The notes under the pieces were generated by a model. The model searched no databases, was not told the DNA's origin, and was given only the letters and a program-made list of their open reading frames with translations. The position numbers and the translations under genes were made by a program. Shown here one piece after another: positions 18,984 through 26,956 of a DNA stretch of 62,204 nucleotides. How positions within the stretch are numbered: the stretch's first letter is position 1; every line of letters begins with the position of its first letter. Source of the stretch: Verrucomicrobiales bacterium (lineage in GTDB: Bacteria > Verrucomicrobiota > Verrucomicrobiia > Limisphaerales > CANJXF01); the NCBI GenBank assembly GCA_947478865.1, contig CANJXF010000022.1:1-62204 (forward strand), read 5' to 3'.

Positions 18984-19892
18984 TTAGAAAAGGGTTTGTT
19001 GACCGAGAACGGCCGGTGTTGCCACGCTCGGAGCAGGGGGAATGTTGGTTGCGGTCTGTCCAAACGTTTCGCTCAACACGTCGGGAATCGGGCCTGGCCG
19101 CGGCAGGGTTGAAAGGTGAAAGGTGGAGCAGGGGCTGTCTTGTGACGTGACTTCCACGCCGATATGCGTTGCTCCGATTTTTTGCATGCGGCCCGCGACG
19201 GCGCGGTGGGCGAGTTCGGGCTTGTTGCAATCGCGACTCAGGTGCCCAAGATAAATATGGCGCAAATCCGGCGACGCAATTTGCTCTGCCACATCTGCGC
19301 CCGCTTCATTGGAAAGGTGGCCATGCCGGCTGAGGATGCGCTGCTTCAAACTCCACGGGCGCTTCGGGTCGTCCTGCAACATCTGCACGTCATGGTTCGT
19401 TTCCAAAACGAGAACGTTCGAGGAGCGAACGCGTTCAATGATTAATTTGGTCGCGTGACCGAGGTCGGTGAGAAAACCTATTCGTCCTGCCGGTGTGCGC
19501 AGGAGAAATCCGACCGGATCAATCGCGTCGTGCGGAATGGAAAACGTATCGACCTGAACATCGCCAATCTCGAACGAATGGCCGGTCTCAAAAATTTGTC
19601 CGTTAATTTTAATGCGTAGTTGCGATTCGATGGCCTCGCGCGTCTGGCGATTGCAATAAATTGGCAGGTTCAGTCGTGATGCAAGCCCGACGAGCCCTGA
19701 GATGTGGTCCGAATGTTCGTGCGTGATCAGCACCCCGGACAAACCTTCCGGCGCGCGGGAAAGAGCGGCGAGTTTGTTGCGGATTTGGCGACCGCTGAAG
19801 CCGGCATCGATGAGCAGGCGGACTTCGGCGGTTTCCAAGTAGGCGCAGTTCCCGCCGGAACCGCTGCCAAGAATCGTGAATTGAACGGACAC
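18984..19892 (-). CDS. WalJ/YycJ-type metallo-beta-lactamase-fold nuclease with C-terminal clamp-binding-like motif
   Basis: An MBL-fold hydrolase of about 302 residues. The GTG at 19892 is chosen because it puts the family opening (VQFTILGSGSGGNCAYLE) at the terminus; the frame is open to 19928. The metal site THEHSDH supplies His58, His60, Asp62 and His63, with GFLTDLGH and GHLSRDCN further on. This matches the WalJ/YycJ group, which in Gram-positive bacteria and Deinococcus is linked to 5'-3' DNA exonuclease activity in mismatch repair. After a Pro-rich tail the protein ends exactly with QQTLF, a match to the QxxLF sliding-clamp-binding pentamer. A general hydrolase role cannot be excluded. 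Confidence 0.85.
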   Translation of the reverse strand: MSVQFTILGSGSGGNCAYLETAEVRLLIDAGFSGRQIRNKLAALSRAPEGLSGVLITHEHSDHISGLVGLASRLNLPIYCNRQTREAIESQLRIKINGQIFETGHSFEIGDVQVDTFSIPHDAIDPVGFLLRTPAGRIGFLTDLGHATKLIIERVRSSNVLVLETNHDVQMLQDDPKRPWSLKQRILSRHGHLSNEAGADVAEQIASPDLRHIYLGHLSRDCNKPELAHRAVAGRMQKIGATHIGVEVTSQDSPCSTFHLSTLPRPGPIPDVLSETFGQTATNIPPAPSVATPAVLGQQTLF

Positions 19893-19987
19893 GCGCGCGA
19901 GAATAATTTTTCCACGGCAGCAAGCCAACGTTTTTCGCGCGCGAGGGCGGAAGTTTAGTTTAAGTCTGGATGAGGCGGAGTTGAAAG

Positions 19988-20077
19988 TGGCGGAAGGAGA
20001 GGGATTCGAACCCCCGGAGACGCAAGCGCCTCGGCAGTTTAGTAAACTGCAGCTTTAAACCACTCAGCCATCCTTCC
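19988..20077 (-). tRNA. tRNA-Ser, anticodon ACU as read
   Basis: A complete class II tRNA with encoded CCA. The acceptor stem is GGAAGGA / TCCTTCC, the discriminator is G (typical of Ser), and CCA is the complement of 19988-19990. The anticodon arm is GCAGT-TTACTAA-ACTGC, so positions 34-36 read ACT, which pairs with the Ser codon AGU. A long variable arm (GAGGCGCTTGCGTCTC) and a T arm with TTCGAAT support Ser. The usual bacterial anticodon for this codon box is GCU, so A34 is unusual. Confidence 0.92.
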
Positions 20078-20091
20078 GTTTTCGCGGCGCT

Positions 20092-20121
20092 AAAAATCGC
20101 TGTTGTCGTCGTTGAAGTCAA
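20092..20121 (-). promoter_or_regulatory. possible promoter of the tRNA-Ser gene
   Basis: On the minus strand a TTGACT box (complement of 20116-20121) lies 18 bases before ATTTTT (complement of 20092-20097). A GC-rich stretch then leads to the tRNA 5' end. The -35 is good and the -10 is poor. The GC-rich discriminator is typical of stable-RNA promoters. Confidence 0.3.
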
Positions 20122-20146
20122 AACGATTTCCACTTACGATCGGTTC

Positions 20147-20890
20147 ATGCCAAAAAATATTTTTGTCTGGCGGCGTCTTGCGTGCATTGGTTTGTTGCTC
20201 GCGAATTTGCTTTGCTTGGCCGAGGAGAAGGCGACAAATGCGCAACCATTCGCCTACGAAACTCGCGCTGACCACGATCGCGACGGCATCGGAAAATTTT
20301 TCATGGGGCGCGAAATTGCTCACGTCATGGGGCATCAAGGTGCCGATTGGCTGGAACGTCCGGAGCGCGAGGCCGAAGAGAACACGAATCTGATGGTGGA
20401 CTCGTTGGGAATCAAACCAGGCGAAGTCATTGCTGATATTGGCGCCGGCACTGGTTACATTTCACGCAAACTTTCGAAAAAAACGGGCGACAAAGGGATT
20501 GTTTACGCCGTCGAAATTCAGCAGGAAATGCTCGATATTTTGACCAACAAAGCGGTGCAGGCCGGGTTTCATAACATCAAGCCGGTTCTCGGAACCGTGA
20601 CTGATACAAAACTTTCCGCTGCGTCGGTTGATACAATTGTCCTGGTCGATGTTTATCACGAGTTTGATTTTCCGTTCGAGATGACTCAGGCCATGTCTAA
20701 AGCGCTCAAGCCGGGCGGACGAATCGTGTTTGTCGAGTATCGCGGCGAGGATCCCAAAGTTCCGATCAAGCCGGTGCACAAAATGACGGTTGCCCAGCTT
20801 CGTAAAGAAATGGCGCTGCATCCATTGCAGTGGAAAGAAACAATCGAAGTGCTGCCGAGACAACACATCGTGATCTTCGAACGGAAGTAG
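20147..20890 (+). CDS. exported class I SAM-dependent methyltransferase-like protein
   Basis: 247 residues. The N-terminus looks like a signal peptide (VWRRLACIGLLLANLLCLAEE). It is followed by a Rossmann methyltransferase fold: the SAM-binding motif I VIADIGAGTGYIS, an acidic motif II VYAVEIQQEM, TIVLVDVYHEF and LKPGGRIVFVEYR. An apparently exported SAM-dependent enzyme is odd, because SAM is cytoplasmic. Either the N-terminus acts as a membrane anchor with the domain inside, or the protein works on another ligand. The substrate is unknown. Confidence 0.8.
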   Translation: MPKNIFVWRRLACIGLLLANLLCLAEEKATNAQPFAYETRADHDRDGIGKFFMGREIAHVMGHQGADWLERPEREAEENTNLMVDSLGIKPGEVIADIGAGTGYISRKLSKKTGDKGIVYAVEIQQEMLDILTNKAVQAGFHNIKPVLGTVTDTKLSAASVDTIVLVDVYHEFDFPFEMTQAMSKALKPGGRIVFVEYRGEDPKVPIKPVHKMTVAQLRKEMALHPLQWKETIEVLPRQHIVIFERK

Positions 20891-20978
20891 CGAATTCGCG
20901 GGGCATTCGTGCCAGGTGAGGAATTGTACCGCGAGAAATCTCATTGAAAACCGCGACAGGTCCGTTCAAATTCTCTCC

Positions 20979-21527
20979 ATGCAATCTGTTTTTACAGGAC
21001 CGGTTTACGTGGTGCGCGATAACATCGACACCGACCAAATTATCTCCGCTCAATACCTGAATCTCGTTCCGACTATTGCCGAAGAATACGAAAAACTCGG
21101 CAGTTTCGCGCTCGCTGGATTGCCGGAATCGCTCTATCCCATTCGCTACGTCAAAGAAGGTCAACTCGACAGCGATTATCCGATCGTCGTCGGGGGGCGC
21201 AATTTTGGCTGTGGAAGTTCGCGTGAGCACGCGCCGATCGCGCTCGGCTCCGCCAAGTCCAGAATCATTCTCGCGGAAAGTTTTGCGCGCATTTTCTTTC
21301 GGAACTGTGTTGCGACCGGCGAACTTTATCCCTGCGAATGCGCTGACCGTTTGTGCGACATTTTGAAAACCGGCTACGTGGTGACGGTGGATTTGAACAA
21401 TGCGACCGTCACCGTGCCAGCGACTGGAAAAGTTTATTCGTTCAAGCCGCTGGGTGATGTTCGTCCCGTCGTGGATGCGGGAGGTTTGTTTAATTACGCG
21501 CGGCAAACCGGGATGATGCCAGCGTAA
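20979..21527 (+). CDS. leuD: 3-isopropylmalate dehydratase small subunit
   Basis: The swivelling small subunit of the aconitase-like isomerase of leucine biosynthesis; it pairs with LeuC. Diagnostic motifs are NIDTDQIISAQYL and the GRNFGCGSSREHAPIAL loop. The ATG at 20979 (MQSVFTGPVYVV) is preferred to the upstream end of the frame at 20916. It is complete at 182 residues. No leuC or other leu gene is nearby, so the large subunit must be encoded elsewhere. A homologous dehydratase role cannot be excluded. Confidence 0.88.
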   Translation: MQSVFTGPVYVVRDNIDTDQIISAQYLNLVPTIAEEYEKLGSFALAGLPESLYPIRYVKEGQLDSDYPIVVGGRNFGCGSSREHAPIALGSAKSRIILAESFARIFFRNCVATGELYPCECADRLCDILKTGYVVTVDLNNATVTVPATGKVYSFKPLGDVRPVVDAGGLFNYARQTGMMPA

Positions 21528-21563
21528 AAGATCGCGGCGCGTGTTGCGCTTTGGGATGACTTT

Positions 21564-22037
21564 GTGAGCGCAAATTCTTCAATTCAGGAAGCAATCATCA
21601 AAGTCGATGTTCAAACGCTTGAGAGATCGCTCCATGGTTCCGTAACCGGTGTCGTGCGAATTTGGATCGCAGGAGTATTATTTCCTGAAAAACAGTGGAG
21701 TGACTTCCCTATTATTATTTTGAGTTGGTGGCTGAAACCGGTGCCACAGATACAGCTCGGCGCGGCTCGTGATTGGGAGTGGTTATTCATGGATGGACCT
21801 TATTCAATTCAATTAAGGCAACATCGAGGAGACGATTGGATTCTTGAGGCTTTGCAAGCCGAATGTGTTGTTCTTACTGCGAAGGTATCTTGCCGTGCTG
21901 TGATTCGCAGTTTGCTTGATGCAGCGGCACTGGTTTTGCGAGATTGTAATGACCGTGGATGGCAGGGAGGGGAAATCAGTGAACTGGATTTGGCAGTGCA
22001 ACGAACGATTCGGCACAAAAATGTTTCGGACTGCTAA
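21564..22037 (+). CDS. hypothetical protein
   Basis: 157 residues from a GTG start, with no recognised family. Tryptophan-rich segments (FPIIILSWWLKPVPQI, ARDWEWLFMDG) suggest a compact alpha/beta immunity-like or small regulatory fold, but this is only an impression. It follows leuD on the same strand by 36 bases. Its stop codon overlaps by four bases the end of the convergent DUF309 gene. Confidence 0.55.
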   Translation: MSANSSIQEAIIKVDVQTLERSLHGSVTGVVRIWIAGVLFPEKQWSDFPIIILSWWLKPVPQIQLGAARDWEWLFMDGPYSIQLRQHRGDDWILEALQAECVVLTAKVSCRAVIRSLLDAAALVLRDCNDRGWQGGEISELDLAVQRTIRHKNVSDC

Positions 22038-22459
22038 AGAAACTTGGCCGGGCCAATTTGCGGAGCATTCGACCTAGTGAGCGGATTTTTCTCGTAGTCG
22101 CCCGTTTCCAACTTCGCGAGCCATTCGTGAATCAGCAGTAAAATAGTCCCCAGGTCCAGTTGCTCGTGTGTCGCTGGATATTTTCCCAGATTGGTTCGTG
22201 CCAATTTGAAAAGCGCCGCGGACGGACGCAGTCGGCTTTTTTGCAGGTGTACAAAAGCACCGGCGAGTTGAATCAAACCTTTGTAGAAATCCCCACCGGC
22301 CTCTTTGCGGATGGGCAACCAGAGTTCTTCCAAAACGTCATGCGATTCATAGAAAAGCCCCGCATTGAACAGCTCGAAAAAGCAGAGGTAATGCGGGTCC
22401 AGATTTTTCCCGCGATGCCGCTTGATCAATGCTGAGATTTTTGCGCTCTTTTTACTCAC
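22034..22459 (-). CDS. DUF309 domain protein
   Basis: 141 residues from GTG at 22459. The family core is clear: FELFNAGLFYESHDVLEELW followed by GLIQLAGAFVHLQ, an all-helical domain with conserved acidic and His residues. The biochemical function of DUF309 is unknown. It overlaps the end of the convergent upstream gene by four bases and is divergent from parB, with 173 bases between. Confidence 0.85.
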   Translation of the reverse strand: MSKKSAKISALIKRHRGKNLDPHYLCFFELFNAGLFYESHDVLEELWLPIRKEAGGDFYKGLIQLAGAFVHLQKSRLRPSAALFKLARTNLGKYPATHEQLDLGTILLLIHEWLAKLETGDYEKNPLTRSNAPQIGPAKFL

Positions 22460-22632
22460 CCGATGACATTAGAGCAAAGGCGAGATGTCGCAAAGATGCA
22501 AAGCTGATGGATTTTAAAAACCAAACAATTCTCCCTTTTTCCTGCGAATTCGAATCGTTGCGCCTCTCCCGATAATCATCCGCCCCACACTTTTTACTTT
22601 TTCCACGCGCTCTTTGCCTTCATCTTGAACGA

Positions 22633-23538
22633 ATGGCAAAACCAGCATTAGGTCGGGGTCTTGGCGCGCTGCTTGGCGGAAATCCGTCCGGCACTCAAAA
22701 CGCATTTGCCGCGCCCGCTGCTCCGGTGGCGGTTGATTCGCGTGAGCGCGTGCTGCGGGTGGCCATCAAACAGGTTCAGCCCTGTTCCTTTCAGCCTCGC
22801 AAAGATTTTTCCGAAGATTCACTCCGCGAATTGGCCGATTCCATCAAGGAACAGGGAATCATCCAGCCGCTGATCGTTCGCAAGAAGGGCAACGAATTTG
22901 AACTCATCGCCGGCGAACGGCGTTGGCGCGCGGCGCAAATTGCCGGCCTGGCCGAGATTCCAATCATCGTGCGGGAAGCCGACGATCGATCAGTTCTCGA
23001 ACTCGCGCTGATCGAAAATCTCCAGCGCGAGAATCTGAACCCGATTGAAGAAGCGCTCGGATACTCGCAATTGATCGGGCAGTTCCAGCTCAAGCAAGAA
23101 GAGGCGGCGGTCAAAGTGGGCAAGAGTCGCACCGTGGTGGCGAACGCATTGCGCCTCCTGAAGCTCGCGCCAGAGCTCCAAAACTTTCTTCGGGACGGGC
23201 GTCTCTCTGTCGGTCACGCGAAAGTCATTCTCGGACTTCTCACCGTTACGGACCAAAAGCTCGCGGCGGAATGCATTCTGAAAAAATCGCTCAATGTCCG
23301 GCAAACGGAAGAGCTGGTAGCACAGATGCAAAAGGGCAACAGCCCAGCCCCGGCGACCTTCAGCAAGCCGCCGATTCGCGACGCGCACATTGCCGATTTG
23401 GAAAACAAAATGCGCGAGCGCTTTGGAACGAAAGTGCAATTGCGTTATCGCCAGGGAAAAGGGTCGCTCGACATTCGTTTTTTCAACGATGAGGATCTGG
23501 AGCGGGTCTTAAAAATTATCGGTGTCTCAGTGGATTAG
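22633..23538 (+). CDS. parB: chromosome-partitioning protein ParB
   Basis: 301 residues of the ParB/Spo0J family, a CTP-dependent clamp that loads at parS and works with ParA in chromosome segregation. The family opening KPALGRGLGALLGG is present. The CTPase/ParB-N core follows with PRKDFSEDSLRELADSIKEQG and GERRWRAAQIAG, then the parS-binding helix-turn-helix region (EEAAVKVGKSRTVVANALRLL) and a C-terminal dimerisation domain. The normal partner parA is not next to it, and no palindromic parS-like TGTTTCACGTGAAACA was noticed in the flanks. Confidence 0.93.
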   Translation: MAKPALGRGLGALLGGNPSGTQNAFAAPAAPVAVDSRERVLRVAIKQVQPCSFQPRKDFSEDSLRELADSIKEQGIIQPLIVRKKGNEFELIAGERRWRAAQIAGLAEIPIIVREADDRSVLELALIENLQRENLNPIEEALGYSQLIGQFQLKQEEAAVKVGKSRTVVANALRLLKLAPELQNFLRDGRLSVGHAKVILGLLTVTDQKLAAECILKKSLNVRQTEELVAQMQKGNSPAPATFSKPPIRDAHIADLENKMRERFGTKVQLRYRQGKGSLDIRFFNDEDLERVLKIIGVSVD

Positions 23539-23551
23539 GTCTCTTCTCAAT

Positions 23552-24679
23552 ATGAATTCTCCTGAATTGCGCCAAGAGTGCGCTGCAAAATTATTGGCTG
23601 CGGAAAGCAGCGCGACAAAGCTGTCTGCGTTTTTGGGCATCGATGGTTTCGTTGACGAAATTATTCATGTCGTCGGCCGCCGTGACGACGCGGATCATTA
23701 CGAGCGCATTCCCCTGATGAGCCAATTTGCGGAACGAATTGCGGCCGCGGCAGGCAAGAGCACGAACATCGAATTGGCAACTCAGCAAATTAAGTTGGGC
23801 GGCAACGGGCCGATCATGGCCAACGCCATGGCGAGTTTAGGTGTGAAAGTGACTTATCTCGGGTCGCTCGGTTATCCAACGATGCATCCGATTTTTGATG
23901 AATTTGCAACGCGGGTCGAAGCCCACACGATTGGCGAAGCCGGCCACACAGACGCGCTGGAATTCGACGATGCCAAATTGATGCTCGGAAAAATGGCCCA
24001 ACTCAAGGAAGTCACCTGGAGCAATATTCAGGCGCGCTTTGGCCGGGAAAGATTCGCCAGCAAATTTGCCGGGTCGGATCTCGTTGGGTTTGTCAACTGG
24101 ACCATGATTCCTTACATGAGCGATCTTTGGGAATCATTGCTCACAGAACTTTGTCCCGGTTTTAGCGGACCGCGGCGCAAAATCTTTTTTGATTTAGCTG
24201 ACCCGCAAAAAAGAACCCCTGCCGATATCCTGCGCGCGTTGGAATTAATCAAACGGTTTCAAAAACATTTTGACGTGATTCTTGGCTTGAACGAGAAGGA
24301 GGGTTTTGAAATTGCCAGCGTGATGGGCTTGCCAACAGAAGCAACTTCTCCAAACGAACTGCTTGGTCTTGCCTGTCAGATCAACCGAGGCTTGCAGTTG
24401 GATACGCTGGTCATTCATCCCGTCAGCTATGCGGTTGCTGTGAGCAGTGGCGACGCGGAAATCATTGCCGGTCCATTCGTCGGAAAACCGCTCATCACCA
24501 CTGGGGCGGGCGACCATTTCAACTCCGGGTTTTGTCTTGGAAAACTCTTTGGATTCAACAATGCGATGAGCGTTTTGACCGGTGTGACAACCAGCGGTTT
24601 TTACGTTCGCACCGCTCAGAGTCCGACGATTCGCCAATTGGCGGAGATGATGCAAAATTGGCCCAGTAAAGAAAACTAG
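23552..24679 (+). CDS. PfkB-family carbohydrate kinase
   Basis: A ribokinase-like sugar kinase of 375 residues from ATG 23552, just after the parB stop. The N-terminal glycine-rich element (KLGGNGPIMANAMASLG) and the PfkB signature TTGAGDHFNSGFCLG, with the catalytic Asp in GAGD, are intact. The substrate could be a ribose-, fructose- or nucleoside-type sugar; the sequence does not decide. The frame is open upstream into parB, but the ATG fits the family start better. Confidence 0.85.
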   Translation: MNSPELRQECAAKLLAAESSATKLSAFLGIDGFVDEIIHVVGRRDDADHYERIPLMSQFAERIAAAAGKSTNIELATQQIKLGGNGPIMANAMASLGVKVTYLGSLGYPTMHPIFDEFATRVEAHTIGEAGHTDALEFDDAKLMLGKMAQLKEVTWSNIQARFGRERFASKFAGSDLVGFVNWTMIPYMSDLWESLLTELCPGFSGPRRKIFFDLADPQKRTPADILRALELIKRFQKHFDVILGLNEKEGFEIASVMGLPTEATSPNELLGLACQINRGLQLDTLVIHPVSYAVAVSSGDAEIIAGPFVGKPLITTGAGDHFNSGFCLGKLFGFNNAMSVLTGVTTSGFYVRTAQSPTIRQLAEMMQNWPSKEN

Positions 24680-24727
24680 AATGGCGGGTTCAACCTGAAG
24701 TTGGGGAAACAGTAATTCAAAACTACA

Positions 24728-25300
24728 ATGATTTTACCTGTTGTTAAATATGGCAATCCGGCGCTGCGCAAAAAAGGGGCGCGCATCGAGATGGTTACTC
24801 CGGAAGTTCAAAAGCTGGTCGACGACATGTTCGAGACGATGTACTCGGCGCGAGGAATTGGTCTGGCTGCCCAACAAATCGGGCAAGCGCTGCAACTTGC
24901 GATAATCGATGTGCGAGGCATTACCGACCGACCGTCTCGATTAGAACTCAACCACGCCAGCGCCGACGTGGATGCATTTATGCCGTTGGTTTTAATCAAT
25001 CCAGAGATCAAGCCTTTGACGGAACCGGTGGCCGGACCCGAAGGCTGTTTAAGTTTTCCAGAAATGTATGCGGACATTTCGCGCCCGGAATCGGTCGAAG
25101 TCCGAGCCTTGGACAGGCGGGGGGAACCGTTTCATTTTTCTTGCGGCGGTCTTTTGGCTCGCGCCGTCCAGCACGAGGCCGATCATTTGAACGGCGTGCT
25201 CTTCATTGACCGCATGAGCAAAGCGGACAAGGAAGATTTAAAACCCGAACTCGAAGAGCTACAGGCTGAAACCAAAGCGGCTTTAAAGAAACAACGGTAA
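24728..25300 (+). CDS. def: peptide deformylase
   Basis: Removes the formyl group from nascent proteins. All three family motifs are intact: GIGLAAQQIG, EGCLSFP with metal ligand Cys107, and HEADHLNG with His149, Glu150 and His153. At 190 residues it is slightly longer than usual because of an insert around residues 63-80 (RGITDRPSRLELNHA). It lies 48 bases after the kinase gene and is convergent with rpoN with six bases between. Confidence 0.95.
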   Translation: MILPVVKYGNPALRKKGARIEMVTPEVQKLVDDMFETMYSARGIGLAAQQIGQALQLAIIDVRGITDRPSRLELNHASADVDAFMPLVLINPEIKPLTEPVAGPEGCLSFPEMYADISRPESVEVRALDRRGEPFHFSCGGLLARAVQHEADHLNGVLFIDRMSKADKEDLKPELEELQAETKAALKKQR

Positions 25301-25306
25301 CGGATC

Positions 25307-26848
25307 TCAGTAAACGCGGCGCAGATTGGATGGAAGGATGTTTAGTTCGGCCCGATATTTCGCCACGGTTCGGCGAGCAATAACAATCCCTTTTTCGCCG
25401 AGCATTCTGACAATTTCCTGATCGGACAACGGCTTGGCCGGATCTTCCTGACGGAACATGTCGGCAATCATATCTTTCACACTCGTGTTGGACACACCAA
25501 GGCCGTCGGAAGTTTGAATTCCCGAAGTGAAAAAATATTTCATTTCGAAAATTCCCTGTGGCGTTTCCATGTATTTGGCCGAAACTGCGCGGCTCACCGT
25601 GGTTTCATGCACGCCAACGACGGCGGCGATTTGGGCCATTGTCATCGGTTTCAGACCGGAAACGCCTTTTTCCATGAAATCGCGCTGGCGCAGGACAATC
25701 TCCTTCGCAATGTTCAGAATCGTTTGCTGACGCTGATGCAAACTCTTGATCAAAAATTTTCCAGCGCGAATTTTTTCCCGGATGTAATCGCGAACTTCTG
25801 CCGAGCTGTCGGCCTGCGCCATCAAATCTTTGTAAGTGTTGCTGATCCGTAAATGAGGGACATGCTCGTTGTTTGTGGTGACGGAATAATCATCGCCCAT
25901 TTTTTGCACGAAAACTTCGGGTAAAATATAACGATCATCGTCCGGCATAAGGTCCCGGCCCGGTCTAGGTTCGAGATGGGCAATGTTGGCGGCAATTTCC
26001 TGCGCATCTTCCACGGTGATATCGAGAGCGCGCGCGATTTCTGGAAAGCGGCGCTTCCCGAGTAAATCCATGTGGCTGGCGATGACCTTGTATTCCAAGG
26101 TGCCCTTGCGATTCGAGCGCTCGAGCTGAAGCAAAAGGCATTCGCGCAAATCACGAGCGCCAACTCCGGGGGGATGAAAGGTCTGAATGATCCCTAGGAC
26201 TTCCGAGAGCTTCTCGATCGGAACATTTGTGGAAAAAGAAAGTGCTTCCAGGATTTGTTGCGGGGTCAAGGCAGGCTTGGAACTCGGACTCGGATTTAGA
26301 TATCCGTAGTCGTCGATGTTGCCGATGATCATTTCGGCGACGCCCCATTGCTCCCGGGTAATATCCGAAACCCGCATCTGTTCAAGCAACGTTTCCTGCA
26401 GGGAAGTTGCTGCAACGAGAGAGTCAAACATGAATTGCCTCTTCTCTTCAGCCTCGGGATTGGAACGGGATGGCAGATTCGTTTGAGAAAAATGATCGCG
26501 CCATTCCTGGTCGAGCTGCGTGAGTTTTTCGAATTCAGCCTGAAAATCATCCACCGGGTCGTTGCTTGGCTTCTCCGTTGCGGGATCGTAATTTACGTCA
26601 GCTGGCGGCTCCGTGGGATCGGTGCGGTCAATGGCTGCCGCGCCTTCTTCCTGAACTCGCTCCGCCTGCTCGACTTCTGCCGCGGCGACTTCTTCGAGCA
26701 CTGGATTCTGCTGCATTTCCTGTTCGACGAGGGCCTTCAGCTCGAGAGAGGGCGCTTGCAGTAAAGCGAGCGATTGTTGCAGTTGCGGTGCCAGGACCTG
26801 CGACAGCGACATTCTCTGCGATAAATGTAAACCTTGCGACATTGGCAC
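25307..26848 (-). CDS. rpoN: RNA polymerase sigma-54 factor
   Basis: Sigma-54, which recognises -24/-12 promoters and needs AAA+ activators. It is full length at 513 residues. Region I is Gln/Leu-rich (QLQQSLALLQAP...LKALVEQEMQQNPVLEE), followed by an acidic region II, the core-binding domain, the helix-turn-helix and the RpoN box ARRTVAKYRAELNI near the C-terminus, ending NLRRVY. No sigma-54 activator gene is seen in the window, and no clear -24/-12 promoter was recognised. Confidence 0.95.
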   Translation of the reverse strand: MPMSQGLHLSQRMSLSQVLAPQLQQSLALLQAPSLELKALVEQEMQQNPVLEEVAAAEVEQAERVQEEGAAAIDRTDPTEPPADVNYDPATEKPSNDPVDDFQAEFEKLTQLDQEWRDHFSQTNLPSRSNPEAEEKRQFMFDSLVAATSLQETLLEQMRVSDITREQWGVAEMIIGNIDDYGYLNPSPSSKPALTPQQILEALSFSTNVPIEKLSEVLGIIQTFHPPGVGARDLRECLLLQLERSNRKGTLEYKVIASHMDLLGKRRFPEIARALDITVEDAQEIAANIAHLEPRPGRDLMPDDDRYILPEVFVQKMGDDYSVTTNNEHVPHLRISNTYKDLMAQADSSAEVRDYIREKIRAGKFLIKSLHQRQQTILNIAKEIVLRQRDFMEKGVSGLKPMTMAQIAAVVGVHETTVSRAVSAKYMETPQGIFEMKYFFTSGIQTSDGLGVSNTSVKDMIADMFRQEDPAKPLSDQEIVRMLGEKGIVIARRTVAKYRAELNILPSNLRRVY

Positions 26849-26956
26849 AAATTGTAATTGCTCTTATCGATAGCTCAAGTGCGAAGTCCTTGTTAATTGC
26901 ATTTGTTTCGCCACTCGCCGATGCGTTTCGGATTAGAGCAGGGGTTCGCGAGAAGC

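Noticed and set aside
26865-26890. A TGGCAC...TTGCT pair near the rpoN start that resembles a sigma-54 promoter
   Set aside because: The spacing is nine bases instead of five and the orientation is away from rpoN, so it does not fit a -24/-12 element.
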